Assembly: GCA_963573315.1 (NCBI GenBank)
Contig: OY752142.1
Span: forward strand, 3,224,001-3,288,000
Origin: Entomortierella parvispora
Taxonomy: Eukaryota; Mortierellomycota; Mortierellomycetes; Mortierellales; Mortierellaceae
Reading direction: 5' to 3'
Length of the DNA stretch: 64,000 bases
This document shows, piece after piece, positions 1 to 12,071 of the stretch. The notes under the pieces were generated by a model. The model did not search any database, was not told the DNA's origin, and saw only the letters and a program-made list of their open reading frames with translations. Both the position numbers and the translations under genes were made by a program. Position 1 is the first letter of the stretch. The number at the start of each line of letters is the position of its first letter.

Positions 1-1565
1 CTGATCAATTCATCATCCACACCCCTACCATTACCGCCACCAAGTGGTGGATCGGAGGAGCGGCTCACACCGCTACCCACACTGTGGTCTTTGCCCAGCT
101 CATCATTCGTGGCAAGCGATATGGAACAAAGTCCTTCGTGGTCCAACTTCGTGATCCCAAGACCTACACTCTCATGCCAGGTGTCAACATTGGCGATATC
201 GGAAAGAAGATGGGCCGTGATGGCATTGACAACGGCTGGATTCAGTTCACAAACGTTCGCATTCCTCGTACCAACATGTTGATGAAACACACAAAGGTGT
301 CGCGTTCTGGAGATGTCAAGGAACCCCCCATGGCTCAATTGACCTACGGTGCTTTGATCCAGGGACGTGTGGCTATGGTTGTGGACTCTGGCAACATTTC
401 CAAGAAGGCTGTGACGATTGCCGGTCGCTATGCTGCTGTTCGTCGCCAGTTCTCGTCCAACCCCCACGATGTTCAGGAGACCAAGCTCATCGACTACGCC
501 ATCCACCAGTACCGTTTGATGCCTCTTCTTGCCCAGGCATACGCCTTCCACTTTACTGGAGTCGAGACCAACAAGCTGTATGATGCCTTAATGGATCAGC
601 TCGAGGGATCTCAGCCAGATGATGCTGGTTTGCAGGATGTCATCGAGACTCTCAAGGAGACGCACGCCACCTCGGCGGGACTGAAGGCCTTCTGTACTTG
701 GTCGACCTTGAACGCCATTGAGGCCTGCCGTCAAACTCTTGGAGGTCACGGATACTCTGCGTACACTGGTCTAGCTAGTACTTATAACGACTTTGCGGTC
801 CACTGCACTTGGGAAGGAGACAACACCATTTTGACCCTTCAGTCGGGACGATACCTTGTCAACTGTTACCGCGAGGCCTTGGCCGGAAAAACTCAGCCAG
901 AAGGAGTCAGCTACCTCAATCACATGGACAGCCTCTTGAACCAAGGATGTGCCGTCAAAACCAACGAGGAGATCCTGACCTTTGACATTATTCAGCAAGC
1001 CTGGGGTGTCGTCACTGCGAACGTAGTGAAGAAGGCTGGCGATGACTTTGAGGCGTGCTTGAAGCAGGGCATGAACCCGGAGGGTGCTTACGAAGAGTGC
1101 TCCCAGGCTCGTCTGGCCGCCGCCAAGATCCATTCTTTCGGTTATGTCTTCCGTCGTTTTGCGGACGCTGTCAAGAATGCTCCTGAAGGACTGAGGGCAG
1201 TCTTGACAAAAGTCTGCCTCCTGTATGGACTGTATTCGATTGAGCAGAACGCCGGTTTCTTTTTGCAGTACCGTTACTTTACGCCATCACAGATGGACTA
1301 TGTTCGTGCGCAAGTCAATGTGTTCTGTCGTGAGGTCCGTCAGGAGTATATTCCTTTGATAGACGCGTTCAACTACTCGGATTACATGATCAACTCGCCT
1401 TTGGGTGTTTATGATGGCAATGTGTATGAGAAGTACTTTGACCAGGTGAAGCGCCAGAACCCTGTTGGACGGGAGCACCCATACTTGCCCATGATGCAGA
1501 CGCTTCTCACCCGCAGTATCGAGGACGACGAACCCCTCGAGGATGACGACGATGATGACGAGTAA
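1..1565 (+). CDS. Peroxisomal acyl-CoA oxidase, C-terminal part (5' end outside window)
   Basis: The reading frame is already open at base 3 and runs without introns to TAA at 1563-1565. Acyl-CoA oxidases catalyse the first step of peroxisomal beta-oxidation, turning acyl-CoA and O2 into trans-2-enoyl-CoA and H2O2. Visible family signatures are the N-terminal flavin-domain stretch HTPTITATKWW, then ARRQF-like VRRQFSSNP, and the catalytic-region block GGHGYSAYTGLA followed by CTWEGDNTILTLQ. About 520 residues are in the window; full proteins are near 650-700, so roughly a quarter is missing upstream. The C-terminus is an acidic tail (EDDEPLEDDDDDDE) and not a PTS1 tripeptide such as SKL. Several fungal oxidases also lack PTS1 and are imported through other receptors or as complexes, so peroxisomal location is inferred from the family. 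Confidence 0.93.
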   Translation, partial: DQFIIHTPTITATKWWIGGAAHTATHTVVFAQLIIRGKRYGTKSFVVQLRDPKTYTLMPGVNIGDIGKKMGRDGIDNGWIQFTNVRIPRTNMLMKHTKVSRSGDVKEPPMAQLTYGALIQGRVAMVVDSGNISKKAVTIAGRYAAVRRQFSSNPHDVQETKLIDYAIHQYRLMPLLAQAYAFHFTGVETNKLYDALMDQLEGSQPDDAGLQDVIETLKETHATSAGLKAFCTWSTLNAIEACRQTLGGHGYSAYTGLASTYNDFAVHCTWEGDNTILTLQSGRYLVNCYREALAGKTQPEGVSYLNHMDSLLNQGCAVKTNEEILTFDIIQQAWGVVTANVVKKAGDDFEACLKQGMNPEGAYEECSQARLAAAKIHSFGYVFRRFADAVKNAPEGLRAVLTKVCLLYGLYSIEQNAGFFLQYRYFTPSQMDYVRAQVNVFCREVRQEYIPLIDAFNYSDYMINSPLGVYDGNVYEKYFDQVKRQNPVGREHPYLPMMQTLLTRSIEDDEPLEDDDDDDE

Positions 1566-1610
1566 TCCTAAGGCACTATACCACATACTTTCATTCCTTG
1601 CCACACAAGA

Positions 1611-1616
1611 AATAAA
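1611..1616 (+). terminator. AATAAA poly(A) signal of the acyl-CoA oxidase gene
   Basis: Canonical AATAAA 46 bases after the stop codon, in an A/T-rich 3' region. Confidence 0.5.
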
Positions 1617-2212
1617 ACGCGAGGCTTGTATTTTTAATAAACGCAGATATCTTCTCCAACCTCTTCCTCCTTCTTCCAAGGTTGATCGCGTACTAGAGCG
1701 AACTTCCCTCCTTCACATTATCCTTTCGCGCGCCGGCCATGTTTCCCTACGCTTCAGGCTTTATTCCTGTAATTTCACGCGCGAAAGGGACCATCACAGG
1801 GCGGTAGGACCATGTTGAGTAACGGTACTGTACCTCAAACTACTCAAACGAGGGCGCGTGTCTTGTGTTCAAACGCGCAGAGCATAGCACTTCCGCAACA
1901 GCTTCGGGAAGACGTGTGTTCGCTCTCAAGAGACATTTCTACCTCGCCACTCCACCTTGATGTTGGTTATTGACAGGGCGAGAGCTGCCATCTTGTCTTG
2001 GGACTGGATTTTTGCTTGCTTATAAGAGATCGTCAATTTGCCTTCTTTCTCACTTTGTTCACTTCACCCAACAACCTTTCCTCCATCCCCCTTCCAATCA
2101 AGTAGAGCAATGTTGATTGTCGCAAAAGAAGCTTGAAACTGGTCGAGCCAGATCAACTTACTCTCTTACATTTCTTTCACCCTGGACAGATCAGATATAC
2201 TTTTCTCCAAAA
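1617..2212. other. Intergenic: 3' end of acyl-CoA oxidase and promoter of the M16 protease
   Basis: No supportable gene. A TATA-like TATAAGAG lies at 2021-2028, followed by C/T-rich sequence (about 2040-2100), which is typical of a fungal promoter and 5' leader. The protease ATG is at 2213. Confidence 0.5.
2021..2028 (+). promoter_or_regulatory. TATA-like box before the insulysin gene
   Basis: TATAAGAG about 190 bases upstream of the predicted ATG, followed by a pyrimidine-rich leader. Motif match only. Confidence 0.4.
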
Positions 2213-5200
2213 ATGATGACCTCCAGTGAAGCGCCACTCCCCGAGGGATATCAGCCGTCGGCCAACGGGTCGTACGCCGTGTTCACCAAGCCGATCGAAG
2301 CCTCACTCAATGACGACCGATCCTACCGGATGATTCGTTTGCCTAATGAGATGGAAATCCTGCTTGTTCATGACGCCAACACGGACAAATCGGCCGCATG
2401 CTTGGATGTCCACGTCGGAAACCTGACTGATCCCGTAAGTAGAAAGTCCTCCACCAATTCCTTTTTTTTACATCCTCACTATTCTTTACTGAAAATCCAT
2501 CGCTATGGCTGCTTTTTTTCTCCAATGGAAAAAGTGTCGGATGATCACCAAAGAGAAATAAGGGCGCGGGTACGGCTTGAGAGCAATTGCCGAGTCTTTG
2601 GGACAACGTTTGAGTTTGTTTGTTCTCCTTCTATCGACAGCGCCACTAGGACCTCTTCTGGTAACACTAACAAGATTGCTAACCACTCTGACAACATCAC
2701 CTCCTACCTTTGTCCGTCTTTAGGATCATCTCCCTGGATTGGCCCACTTTTTGGAGCATCTTTTGTTCATGGGGACAAAGAAGTACCCTGAAGAAAATGC
2801 ATACTTTGTATATGTGAGCAAGCATGCCGGGGCTGCCAACGCCGTTACCTTTCTCGACAATACGACGTATTTCTTTAACATCGGTCATGAGCACCTCGAA
2901 GGCGCCCTTGACAGGTAAGAAACATCACACTGAGAAGAGCCTTGAATCAAAGAACCAAAGGGCGTTTTCAGGGCAGGACAAAACGTTGTGCCTCCCATGG
3001 GCTCATTTTTTTTGCCCATGAGCTACCAGTTCTTCCTTCTGTTTTTGGCAACCTTGTGTCTGCTGATGGGTTTTTAAATTCAAAAATCCCCTTTTTGCTC
3101 ATTCCACTTGTACCCATCTGCTCTTGATAGGTTCTCCCAGTTCTTTACCTCGCCCGTGTTCAGCGAGAACTGCAAGGACCGTGAGATCCGAGCCATCGAG
3201 TCAGAGTTCAAGCTTCGCCTGAACGACGATCACCGTCGGCTGTTTCAATTGAGCAAGACTCTGTGTAGTCGCGACCATCCTTACTCGCGATTTGGATCTG
3301 GTAACCTGAAATCCTTGGAGGAGACCCCAGCCCAGGAAGGAGTCGATGTACGAGCAGACTTGATGGCGTTTTATCACAAGTACTACTCTGCCAATATTAT
3401 GAAGCTTTGTATCGTTGGTCGAGGTAACGTCCGTCTTTGTGTGTGTGTGTGTGTGTGTGCTTGAAGGTAGATAGATAATTGTTCAATCTGGCTAATCGAA
3501 TCTGTATGTTACTACGGTACGTGTGTCGTGTGTCTTTTAGATTCGCTGGATCAACTGACGGAGTGGGCAGTGGAAAAGTTCTCTGAGGTTCGTAATCTGA
3601 GAATTTCCCCACCGGAGTACACGAGTCCCCTTTGGACGTCAAAGGAGCTCTTGGTAAGGCGTTTATGACGAACTGACGCAAGAAACTGTGCTCGATGGCA
3701 ATCAATTATATTGAAAGGAACTTGATGGTAACTCTCCCTCTTTTCCCTTCTGCTCCTCCATAGACGACGGTCTACATGAAGCCCATTCAGGACAAACGTT
3801 CGCTCGAAGTCAGGTTCCCGTTTATGGACGAGCTCAAGAATAATCGAGTCAAACCATCCAAGTATATTAACCATCTCCTGGGTCACAAGGGAACTGGATC
3901 GATCCTGTCCTTGCTCAAGAGACTCGGATGGGCCAATGACCTTGAGATGCAAGCGGTGGCTGCAGGAATTGGTCACCAATTTTTGAGGATGACGGTGGAT
4001 CTGACCAAGGAGGGACTTGATCACCACGAGGATATTGTCGTGATCCTCTTTCAATACATCGAGCTGATGCGCGAGAGCGGGATCCAAGACTATATCTGGG
4101 AGGAGGTAAGAAAGAAAGCAAAAGAAGGTCTCTTACTTTGTTCTTTTTTCTCATGATCTGGACAGTTAAATAATATATTGCATGCGGTAGATCGAGTCGT
4201 TGGCTTCAATGGCATTCCGATTCAAAGAGAAGAGCAGCGTCGACATGTACGCGTTTCTTAATGCCAGAAATATGCAGCACTTCACTCAACCCGAAAGGAT
4301 CTTGTCCGGAAACGAGTTGATCAAGGAGCGAAATGATCTGTTGGTGGAAGAATGTATTGCTGGCCTTCGTGTTGACAATTGGAGAGCGACGATTATGACC
4401 AAAGATATAAACATTGTCCCCGGCGGCGCTTTCACAGAGAAGGAATCTTGGTACGGAATCGAGTACCATGTCCAGGACGCGAACACCACTCTTTTGCAGG
4501 TAACACACGGCCTTTATTTTGTTTGCAGCAAACCATTGCACCATTTCTGACATATTTTTTTAATTTGGTCAATATTCAGAGATTGGCCAACATTGAATTA
4601 CATCCGGAATTGCACCTCCCAGTTCCCAACGCGTTCATCCCCAAAGATTTTGAAACCGGCAAGCCCTCAGTCAAAGACGGTGCTCCAACTCAGAGCCACC
4701 CTGATTTGATCAAGTCGACGCCATCGGTCCGTCTGTGGCACAAGAAGGATGACACCTTTTGGGTGCCCAAAGTCAATCTTCAATTCACGCTGAAATTCCC
4801 TGCGGCGGGCACTTCCCCACTCCAGCAGGCCAAAGCCTGGTTTATCAGTTATTTGTTGGATGACATGCTGACGGAGCAGATCTATGGAGCTCAACTCGCT
4901 GGACTCAAGTATCAGTTCCTCGTTGCCGTTGAAGGGTTCAAGGTTGAAGTCGAGGGATACCATGACAAAGCCAACGTACTGCTCGAAAAGGTTTTGACGA
5001 CATTGAAAAACTTCAAGGTCAACCTGGAGAGGTTCCAATCTGTCAAGGATCATGTCTACCAGGATTTCCAAAACTCAAACAAGAAGGCAGCGTATATCCA
5101 ATCGGATTATTGGATGGGTTACTTGAACAAGGAGATCATGTGGTCGCCCCAAGAGCAATCGGCAGAGCTGGATTCCATCACGCCTGAGGACTGCGAAAGG

Positions 5201-6199
5201 TGTGTGAAGGATGTGTTGGAAAGGCTGTTTGTAGAGGGGTTGGTTCATGGAAATATGGACCGGCATCGGGCATTGGAGGCCTGTCGGATCGTGGAGGAAG
5301 TATTGGGGTCAAGACCCGTCACCAGTTCGGAGCGGATCAAGAAACTGAGGTCCAGAATCCTGCCTCAAGGTCTTCGAGCAGTCTATCCAAGGGTCAACGA
5401 AGACGCCACGAACGCAAACTCGGCCATTCAGTATCATCTGCAGGTTGAGACGTTTTCTTTCGACAAGCAAGAGGATCAACAGCATACCGAGACTAGGGCG
5501 CTGACTCAAATCTTGGGACAGATTCTGACCGAGCCTTGTTTCAATCAGTTGAGGACGATTGAGCAGCTGGGGTACGCTGTCTTTGGCAGCGTCCGCGAAG
5601 ATGCCGGAACTATGGGAATCAAGATTACGGTTCAATCGGAACGCGATCCCATCTTCCTTGAGCACAGGATTGAGCACTTTTTAAGAGGGCGGCTCCAGCA
5701 ACTTTTGGAGAACATGTCACAGAAAGAGTTGAATAAGCAGATCGAGTCGCTTGCGATCAAGAAACTGGAAAAGAACAAGAACCTGAAGGAAGAAACCACC
5801 AAATATTCGGCTGTGATCAGCGCTGGATCCTTTGACTTTGATCTGGCACAAAACGACGTGGACGAGTTGCGCAAGGTCACGGTGGAGAAACTGAGAGAGT
5901 TCTTTGCAAAATGGATCCATCCCGACTCGGAGCATGCCAAGAAGTTGGCGGTCCATATCCGCTCGCAAAAGTTGCCGGCTCAAGAGGACGAGTTTTTGGC
6001 AGTGGCCGGCGGAACCAAGAAGGTGGCGGCCAAGGAGGCAGAGGGGGAGGTAGCTGATGAGGAAGAGGAGGAGAAACCTGTCCGCCTCTGTGAACGAACA
6101 GTGTTTGTCAAGGACGAGGCCGAGTTCAAGGCAAAGTTGGAGCTGAGCAGAGCGCCTCTCCCCATTGTTGATCTTGTTCAGCGCTACTACAAAGAGTAA
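2213..6199 (+). CDS. Insulin-degrading-enzyme-like zinc metalloprotease (M16A, insulysin family)
   Basis: Spliced model of 7 exons: 2213-2434, 2724-2914, 3131-3423, 3541-3653, 3764-4105, 4191-4499, 4580-6199; all introns are GT-AG and the product is 1029 aa. The inverted zinc motif HxxEH is HFLEH at residues 82-86. A downstream Glu at about residue 163 (ESEFK) sits at the family spacing for the third zinc ligand. The length and the C-terminal half with [13 protein letters not shown]-like sequence match the fused M16A/M16M four-domain architecture, a cytosolic clamshell protease that degrades short peptides. The yeast relatives are Ste23 and Axl1, which process a-factor. No signal peptide is seen and no PTS1 is present (C-terminus YYKE). 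ATG 2213 is chosen because the frame upstream has no conserved sequence; a second ATG follows immediately at 2216. Intron 3 carries a short (GT)n run. Confidence 0.93.
3438..3460. repeat. (GT)n microsatellite in intron 3 of the M16 protease
   Basis: A run of about eleven GT units just downstream of the 5' splice site at 3424. Confidence 0.8.
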
Positions 6200-6237
6200 G
6201 CAATTGTGCTGGCGCTCTTTTCTTTTTCTTTTCAAAC

Positions 6238-6243
6238 AATAAA
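6238..6243 (+). terminator. AATAAA poly(A) signal of the M16 protease gene
   Basis: Canonical hexamer 39 bases after the stop codon, followed by a T-rich stretch. The convergent NIPA-like gene ends 88 bases further on, at 6331. Confidence 0.5.
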
Positions 6244-6330
6244 TCGAAATGTCGTTTTTTTCTGTTGTACAAAGGTGGGCGGGTAGCCATTTATTAGTGA
6301 GAAGCGGGTGGGTGGGTGGGTAAAGTCGAT

Positions 6331-8717
6331 CTATTTGGATCCTCGACTGTCTTTGGAATCAAATGCCAAAGACTTTGACGGTTGTCCATTCGTCGGTGAT
6401 AGTGACGAAGGCTCCTCTGAGAAGATATTACCGTCGGGCGAATCCAATGTGATAAGTCGAGGTCCCAGCAGATCCCGCTCTCGCGTCGATTGTTCTTCCT
6501 CTGATGGTCTCCTAGACGACGATGTGGTATCTTCATCACTATCATACATCTCGAACCCTTGAATTAGATTCCGTGCATCCAGCGAAGGATCCTGCCGGTG
6601 CATCTGTTGTGGAGCGCCTCCCACTCCGGCCTGAGAGGAACTTTTGAACGAGAATAGCGTGCTACGGCGGGGAGTCGAAGGTCGTGATGAATTGGGCAGT
6701 AACAAGGTGGCTTCTTCCTGACCGTCGTCACCCTCGCCAAACTCGTCTCCTGAAGCTGGACGCCAAGCTAGGACCAGAACGCCGACAAGGACCTGGCTGA
6801 TTCCAAAGAGGACCAAAAGAATCTGCCACCAGTACAAGCGACCCCATTGGTTGTAATAGACGAGTCCATTGAAAAGACATGAGACGTTGTAGGCACAGAA
6901 AGACAGGGGAACCAACAACACCGTGTCGCACAGTCGCAGTCCTTTGTTCAGGTAATACAACTATAAACGCAATAAGCAACCGCCAGGATAAGGCCACGGC
7001 GAAAGCAAAGAACGAGAGAAAGAGCGTGATGTGAGCAGTTTGGTCGCAATTAAAGATGTGAGAGCATCCAGTTCCAAACTTCAGAAAAGCATGTCGCGTG
7101 TTGTTCCTTGTCCTACCTGCAGTAGAGCAGCCGTGATCAGAGCCACGACCAAGAACCAACTTAACGGATTCTCAAACTGGTTCTCGCCTTCCAAAATCGT
7201 TAGCATCAACAGCTCAATGGCACTCTTTGCGAATAGCAAAGCCTGACTTGAAAGCATGCCTCCAACACAACCATACGAGATTCCAAGCATTGTCTTGATC
7301 CTGGTTGGACTCAGTTTTCCAAATGATCGGCCTCCCAATAGCTTCGCGTATCGGGGTGTATGGTGCATATTAACGTGTACGCTGAGTCGACCCATGCCGC
7401 TGTTTGTCCTCGGGTGCAATGAAGAGGAACTTTCCAGGTTCGCTTTTGCATTCTTTTTCAACATCTGCTCCACGACCCTGTTCCCGATCAACAGACTGAC
7501 GACTGTCAACTCGATTAACGAGAAATATATGATGAATGCTGGCCGTTTCCACAGGTCAATCAGATCTTCGAGCGAGTGACTCGGTTCTGGTACTACGCCA
7601 AACAGCCCAATCATAATGGCGCCAAGCAGGATCAAGAGTGTGCCTAAGAAAAGAAAACACGAACACAAAAAAAAATGGGGTGGGTCAACAGAGTGCAGGA
7701 GCAATGGAAAAGATTTGTCAGAAGATCTTGATTGAAAAAAAAAAGTCCACGCCTGTTGCTGCCTCCAATTTCCGACACATGTGCAACACACGCACAGGCA
7801 AGAAACTATCGGTGGGATGTTTGGGAAAAGCGGTGGTTCTCTCTTGTTGCAGCCACATGGGGTGTGTTTGTTTACGAGATTTGTCTGCTGTTGCGGCAAA
7901 ATGAGTGTCGTCCGGCCGGTGGGATTTCTCTCCCATTCCTGTTGCATAGCCTTTCTGCTGAACGATAGAGCTCCCTGACAGAGCCAATGAGGCAGGGTAC
8001 ACACCACCAAATATCGGATGATGGTATCCTTGAACTCTTGATAAATATAGATCCCGAAGTTGGCGATTTCCTCTTTGTGCAGAACCAAACCGGTCAGAAG
8101 TAGTCGTTGCCGCAAACACGAATGCACTATTTCCTCTCAGAGTTGACGGGCGGCCCGCTTTTCGTTTGTTCCGTGTGACTATCTCGCCTTTCTTTCGCCT
8201 CTCCTTGTCTCTCGCCCTACTCTCTTCTATCAATCCAATGCTTTGCAAAGGCAAAGGACGCAGTCGCTACCGCTCAGGTCATTTGTGACAAAGCATAAAA
8301 AAGGGGGGTCTGCAGGGAGTCCAGACACCCACAACGAAGAGCGCACTTACCAGCGGCACTCTGCCGCGAAAACACATCGCCCAGGAGCAATCGCGCAAAG
8401 AGGGCATTGAAAACAAGCGTGACAGCACCCAGTGGCGCCAGGATGATGACAGGGAGGTATCCAATTGAAAAGATGGTTCCTGTCAGGTTCGAGAGAATGT
8501 AGGTGTGGAAGCCCAGGTGCCAGAGCGGCCGCTGGCAGGCTTGCCGGCGCAGCTCCTTGGGATGGATAGCTTCATTAATGACATGGGACTTGCGCTGTAT
8601 TGTCAGACCCAGGGACTGGATAAAGGATGTGCCCACGGCGATGGAAATGCCAACGAGAAAGTTGTGGGGTGCGGATCCATCTGGCTGCGAGTCGTCGTCG
8701 CCAAAGAGGGCAGACAT
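6331..8717 (-). CDS. NIPA-like magnesium transporter family membrane protein (DUF803)
   Basis: Three exons on the minus strand: 8351-8717, 7117-7643, 6331-6960, giving 507 aa. Exon 1 carries ISIAVGTSFIQSLGL, then hydrophobic GYLPVIILAPLGAVTLVFNA and LGDVFSRQSAAG. Exon 2 continues in frame with GTLLILLGAIMIGLFGVVPEP, the conserved continuation in fungal NIPA-like proteins. Several hydrophobic segments follow, and the last ~150 residues are a hydrophilic Ser/Asp-rich cytosolic tail. NIPA proteins are multi-span members of the drug/metabolite transporter superfamily linked to Mg2+ transport; the substrate here is inferred. Intron 1 is 707 bp, far longer than the others in the window, so an additional or alternative exon cannot be excluded. 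An in-frame ATG at 8813 would add 32 residues. Confidence 0.85.
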
Positions 8718-10599
8718 TGTATGGTTTACGGGGGAATGGGGGCTGAAAAGGTCAACAATGCCGCGGCTAGCAGCGGAGGACCAGAGAATCTCGGAGAGAT
8801 TCTCAAAGGACATGGTCAGAGATACGAGGAAAGATGCAGTGTCGGCAACGGGGAGGAGAGAACAGGAGCAGGAGGATGGATTGGAGAAATTGGAGAGATT
8901 AGAAGCAGGAATCAGTCCTGCATGCCATACAGATGGAAGGTGTGGCAGAGAAGGAATGTAGCGGACGGGAACAATGGCAAGGGATGGTGCAGATGAGGAG
9001 GAGGAAGGAAGGAAGAGAAGCAGAGAGAGAGAGAGAGAGAAAAAAAAGAAAGAATAAGGAAGGACATGACACACATGGTTGCATGCGATGATGCAACGAA
9101 GCAAAAGTGGTCACGTGCTTGCTGGCCGGCCATGCCTTGGGCGGCACCCATGCCCTTTTTTTGTTGTTGCAGCGATGTCGCGCGTCGCGTCGCGCGTTAT
9201 TTGTAGTGTTGGTGCATTCCAAAAGATGGCTGCCCAGGATCCACCGCCGTGCTGCTGGCCATGCCTACTGCCGCCGCTCTCCTTTTCCCTTTGCTGTCCA
9301 CGCGCTCCAAGAGCAGCTGAGCGTAAAAAAGGGGACCCTGTCCGCCCCCTCATGCCACCATCCCCAAAGAGAAAAGTTCCCAGGGGTAGGTGTCCACAGA
9401 CAAGACGCGTCGACTATCAATCGTCCTTGTCCTTCTCTCCTTTTTTTTTCTGTTGGGGAGTTGACAGCTTTCCAGATTGCAGTAGAATGCTGTAAAAGAT
9501 GAAAGGACCAGTCTGGTTGGTCCTTTCATTTGTCGACCCGCCGGCTCGATCGCAATTGCCCATGCTCTCCTCACCTCCAGTTCCTGTTTCTTGCGGCGCT
9601 TCGGCCTTCTTGAGCCTTTCAGCGGCTCGGCTATCTCTCAAGACTTCTATTCGATCGGGCCTAATTTCTCTTTCTCTTCCTCTCGTGGTCACAAGGCAAA
9701 GAACATCGTGTTTTCTCTGAAATCCGGCTAGAGTGTCAATATGGAAGAGCCCTGATAAATGGGTCGACCAGACCCTGAGAGCAATAGCGTCGTCCATTGT
9801 CAAAACCGACTTTCGACAAAAAATGACCAAATGGTTTCGTCTTGGGCAATAGCTCCAAATCGATTCAGGTCAATTGATGAGGCAGAGTTGGTAGGATGAG
9901 AAGATTGATCCGCGACAGGACGCCTTACCTTTTTTTTTCAGCTTAGGTGAGATCTGCTGTAGACAGTTGGAAACAAAAGTGCCCTGGGATGGCGCTATGT
10001 AATCAGCCGGACAGGAATCGGTCCTTTCTTTCTTCCCAGGATGACATCTGCCCTGGAGGGCTGTCAGCAATTGTGGCCTGTTGTCTCGTCTCTTTTGAAG
10101 GTTGAGTTGTGCCACCCGTGTGAGGTAAACAGTGCCCCTTTCTCCCCACGCGACTCTGGCGCTCTGGCGAAAAGTCAAAGCCTGACGCTCTCATCAACCC
10201 CCTGTGCGCTTTTTTTTGTTTGTGTTCATTTGTCCTCTCGCGACCCTGCATCAGACCAGACCATGTTAGGTTTATGGTGTCCATCCTCCTTCTACTTACT
10301 GACGAGTGATTCACGCTTTTTATAGTTCCCAGTCGTTGTTTGTAGATGTGCTCTGGACGCGGCGACACCCCCTGGCCACCAACTATGACTGAAAGAGAAA
10401 ACGCAACTGTCAAACAGGAATCTGCGGTCGCGATCCGAGGTCAACACCTCCAAATATAAGGCAAGGGTGATTGCAGGGTCCAGTCAACAGTACACTTTTT
10501 CTCACACTCTCTGCTCTGCGTCGTCGTCTTTCTACTCTTTACCTCCCTATTTCCAGTCTTGTGTGTCGCGGTTTCCCTCTGACAATCTACGTCCTGAAG
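8718..10599. other. 1.9 kb intergenic region without a supportable gene
   Basis: Divergent promoter space between the NIPA-like gene and the acid phosphatase. It holds a short GA run near 9021-9040 and several T- or C-rich tracts. A 137-codon minus-strand frame at 9417-9830 shows no family signature or splice-supported extension and was not accepted. A TATA-like AATATAAGG lies near 10453, about 145 bases before the phosphatase ATG. Confidence 0.4.
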
Positions 10600-12010
10600 A
10601 TGTACGTCCTTAATCTCGCTTTTGCTGCGGCGTCTGTTCTTGCCTTGCAGGCTGCTGGCCAGTCTATCAATGGAACCATCTACAGTGACTACAACTACTG
10701 CCAAGGAATTACCCCTGTGGCTAATGAAACCTACCAGCCGATGGTAAGTAATAAGTACAGCGGCCCACATCGATGTTTCGTTCGTGCCTCACTTTTTTTC
10801 ACACTTGTCTATCATTCGCTCTGGAAAGGTAGGAGCTACGTTGAAAAAAGTCCAAGTCTTGATGCGTCATGGTGACCGTACCCCCACCTCAGTTCTTCCC
10901 GGAGAACAGGTCGATTACAACATTTGCAGCAACCCTGCCGAGTTGACCTCTGTGGGTGGCAATATGAAGACCCAGAGTCCATTCCTCAAGCCCTTGATCA
11001 CCGTCACGAACGACAATCCTTTTGCGGACTTGTATTGGAAGGGCAACTGTGAAGTCGGCCAATTGACGGATCGTGGCCAGAACCAGACCCACCAAGTTGG
11101 AGTGGACCTTCGTGGCATCTATGTGGATCTGCTCAAGTTCATCCCCCGCGTTTTGGACACGAACACACTCTATGTCCGCAACACCTACGTCTGGCGAACA
11201 AGGGTCTCGGCCGAGAACATGTTGAATGGTCTTTACCCCATCCCTTACCGAACGCCCGACGCTGTCATTGAGATGGACACTTTTCCTGAGACCATCGAGA
11301 CTATGGCCTTGAACGAAGGCTGTGTCAAAGTCTTGTCGGTTTACGAGGCCTTTTACAGGACGCCCACGTTTTTGAACTTTTACAAACAGAACTACGCTTT
11401 AATGACCAAGATCAACACTATCCTGGGCGTTGAAAACGTGGCTCAGCTCAACCAGACCCTGAATGGCGATTCACTGATGCCTCGCTACTGCAACAACCTT
11501 CCGCTGCCTTGTTCCGCCAAGGATCCATCCCAATGCATCACAGGCCAGGACGCGGTGACTGCAATGGCTGGCACTTTCTTTTTGGCCCACGGTCCATTGC
11601 GTTACGAAGCTGGCGCTGAGGAGGCCAAGCGATTGACGTCTGGTCCTTTTCTGAAAACGCTTGCGGATGGTATCAGTGGAACCGTGAATGGTACTGAAGG
11701 TGTTAAGCCCTTTGAGTTTTATTCTGCTCACGATACAACTATTGATCAGACCTTGGCCGTGATTGCGGAACCAAACACACCTTGGCCTGGATACGCGTCG
11801 ACATTGATCCTGGAAACCTGGCAGTTGAAGGCGAATGGCACTACTGGAGGAAAGGCTGGCGATATGGTGGTGCGCGCACTCTTTGAGGGCAAGGTTGTGC
11901 CTGCGAACCCAAAGCTCAATTGCACATTGGATGCTTGCCCCTTGGACACGTTCTTGTCGTTCATCGAGAGCTACGTGCCTGCCGACATGATGAGCGAGTG
12001 TGCTATGTAG
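10600..12010 (+). CDS. Secreted histidine acid phosphatase
   Basis: Two exons, 10600-10743 and 10829-12010, encode 441 aa. The N-terminus (MYVLNLAFAAASVLALQAAGQ) is a clear signal peptide with cleavage near residue 20. The catalytic motif RHGDRTP is at residues 61-67 and the C-terminal acid/base dyad is H349-D350 in SAHDTTID, both diagnostic of the branch-2 histidine phosphatase superfamily (acid phosphatases, phytases, multiple inositol polyphosphate phosphatases). Several N-x-T/S sequons and paired cysteines fit an extracellular or vacuolar glycoprotein. The likely role is release of phosphate from organic phosphomonoesters; phytase versus general acid phosphatase cannot be settled here. 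The ATG at 10600 gives the signal peptide directly after a pyrimidine-rich leader. Confidence 0.92.
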
Positions 12011-12065
12011 AGGATCACTGCTTCACTGCTTGCCTCGCCTTTGTCGACCCTTGTCAAGTTTTCAC

Positions 12066-12071
12066 AATAAA
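12066..12071 (+). terminator. AATAAA poly(A) signal of the acid phosphatase gene
   Basis: Canonical hexamer 56 bases after the stop codon. Confidence 0.5.

Noticed and set aside
9417-9830. 137-codon minus-strand frame in the 8.7-10.6 kb gap
   Set aside because: Charged low-complexity content, no recognisable motif, and no splice-supported neighbours.
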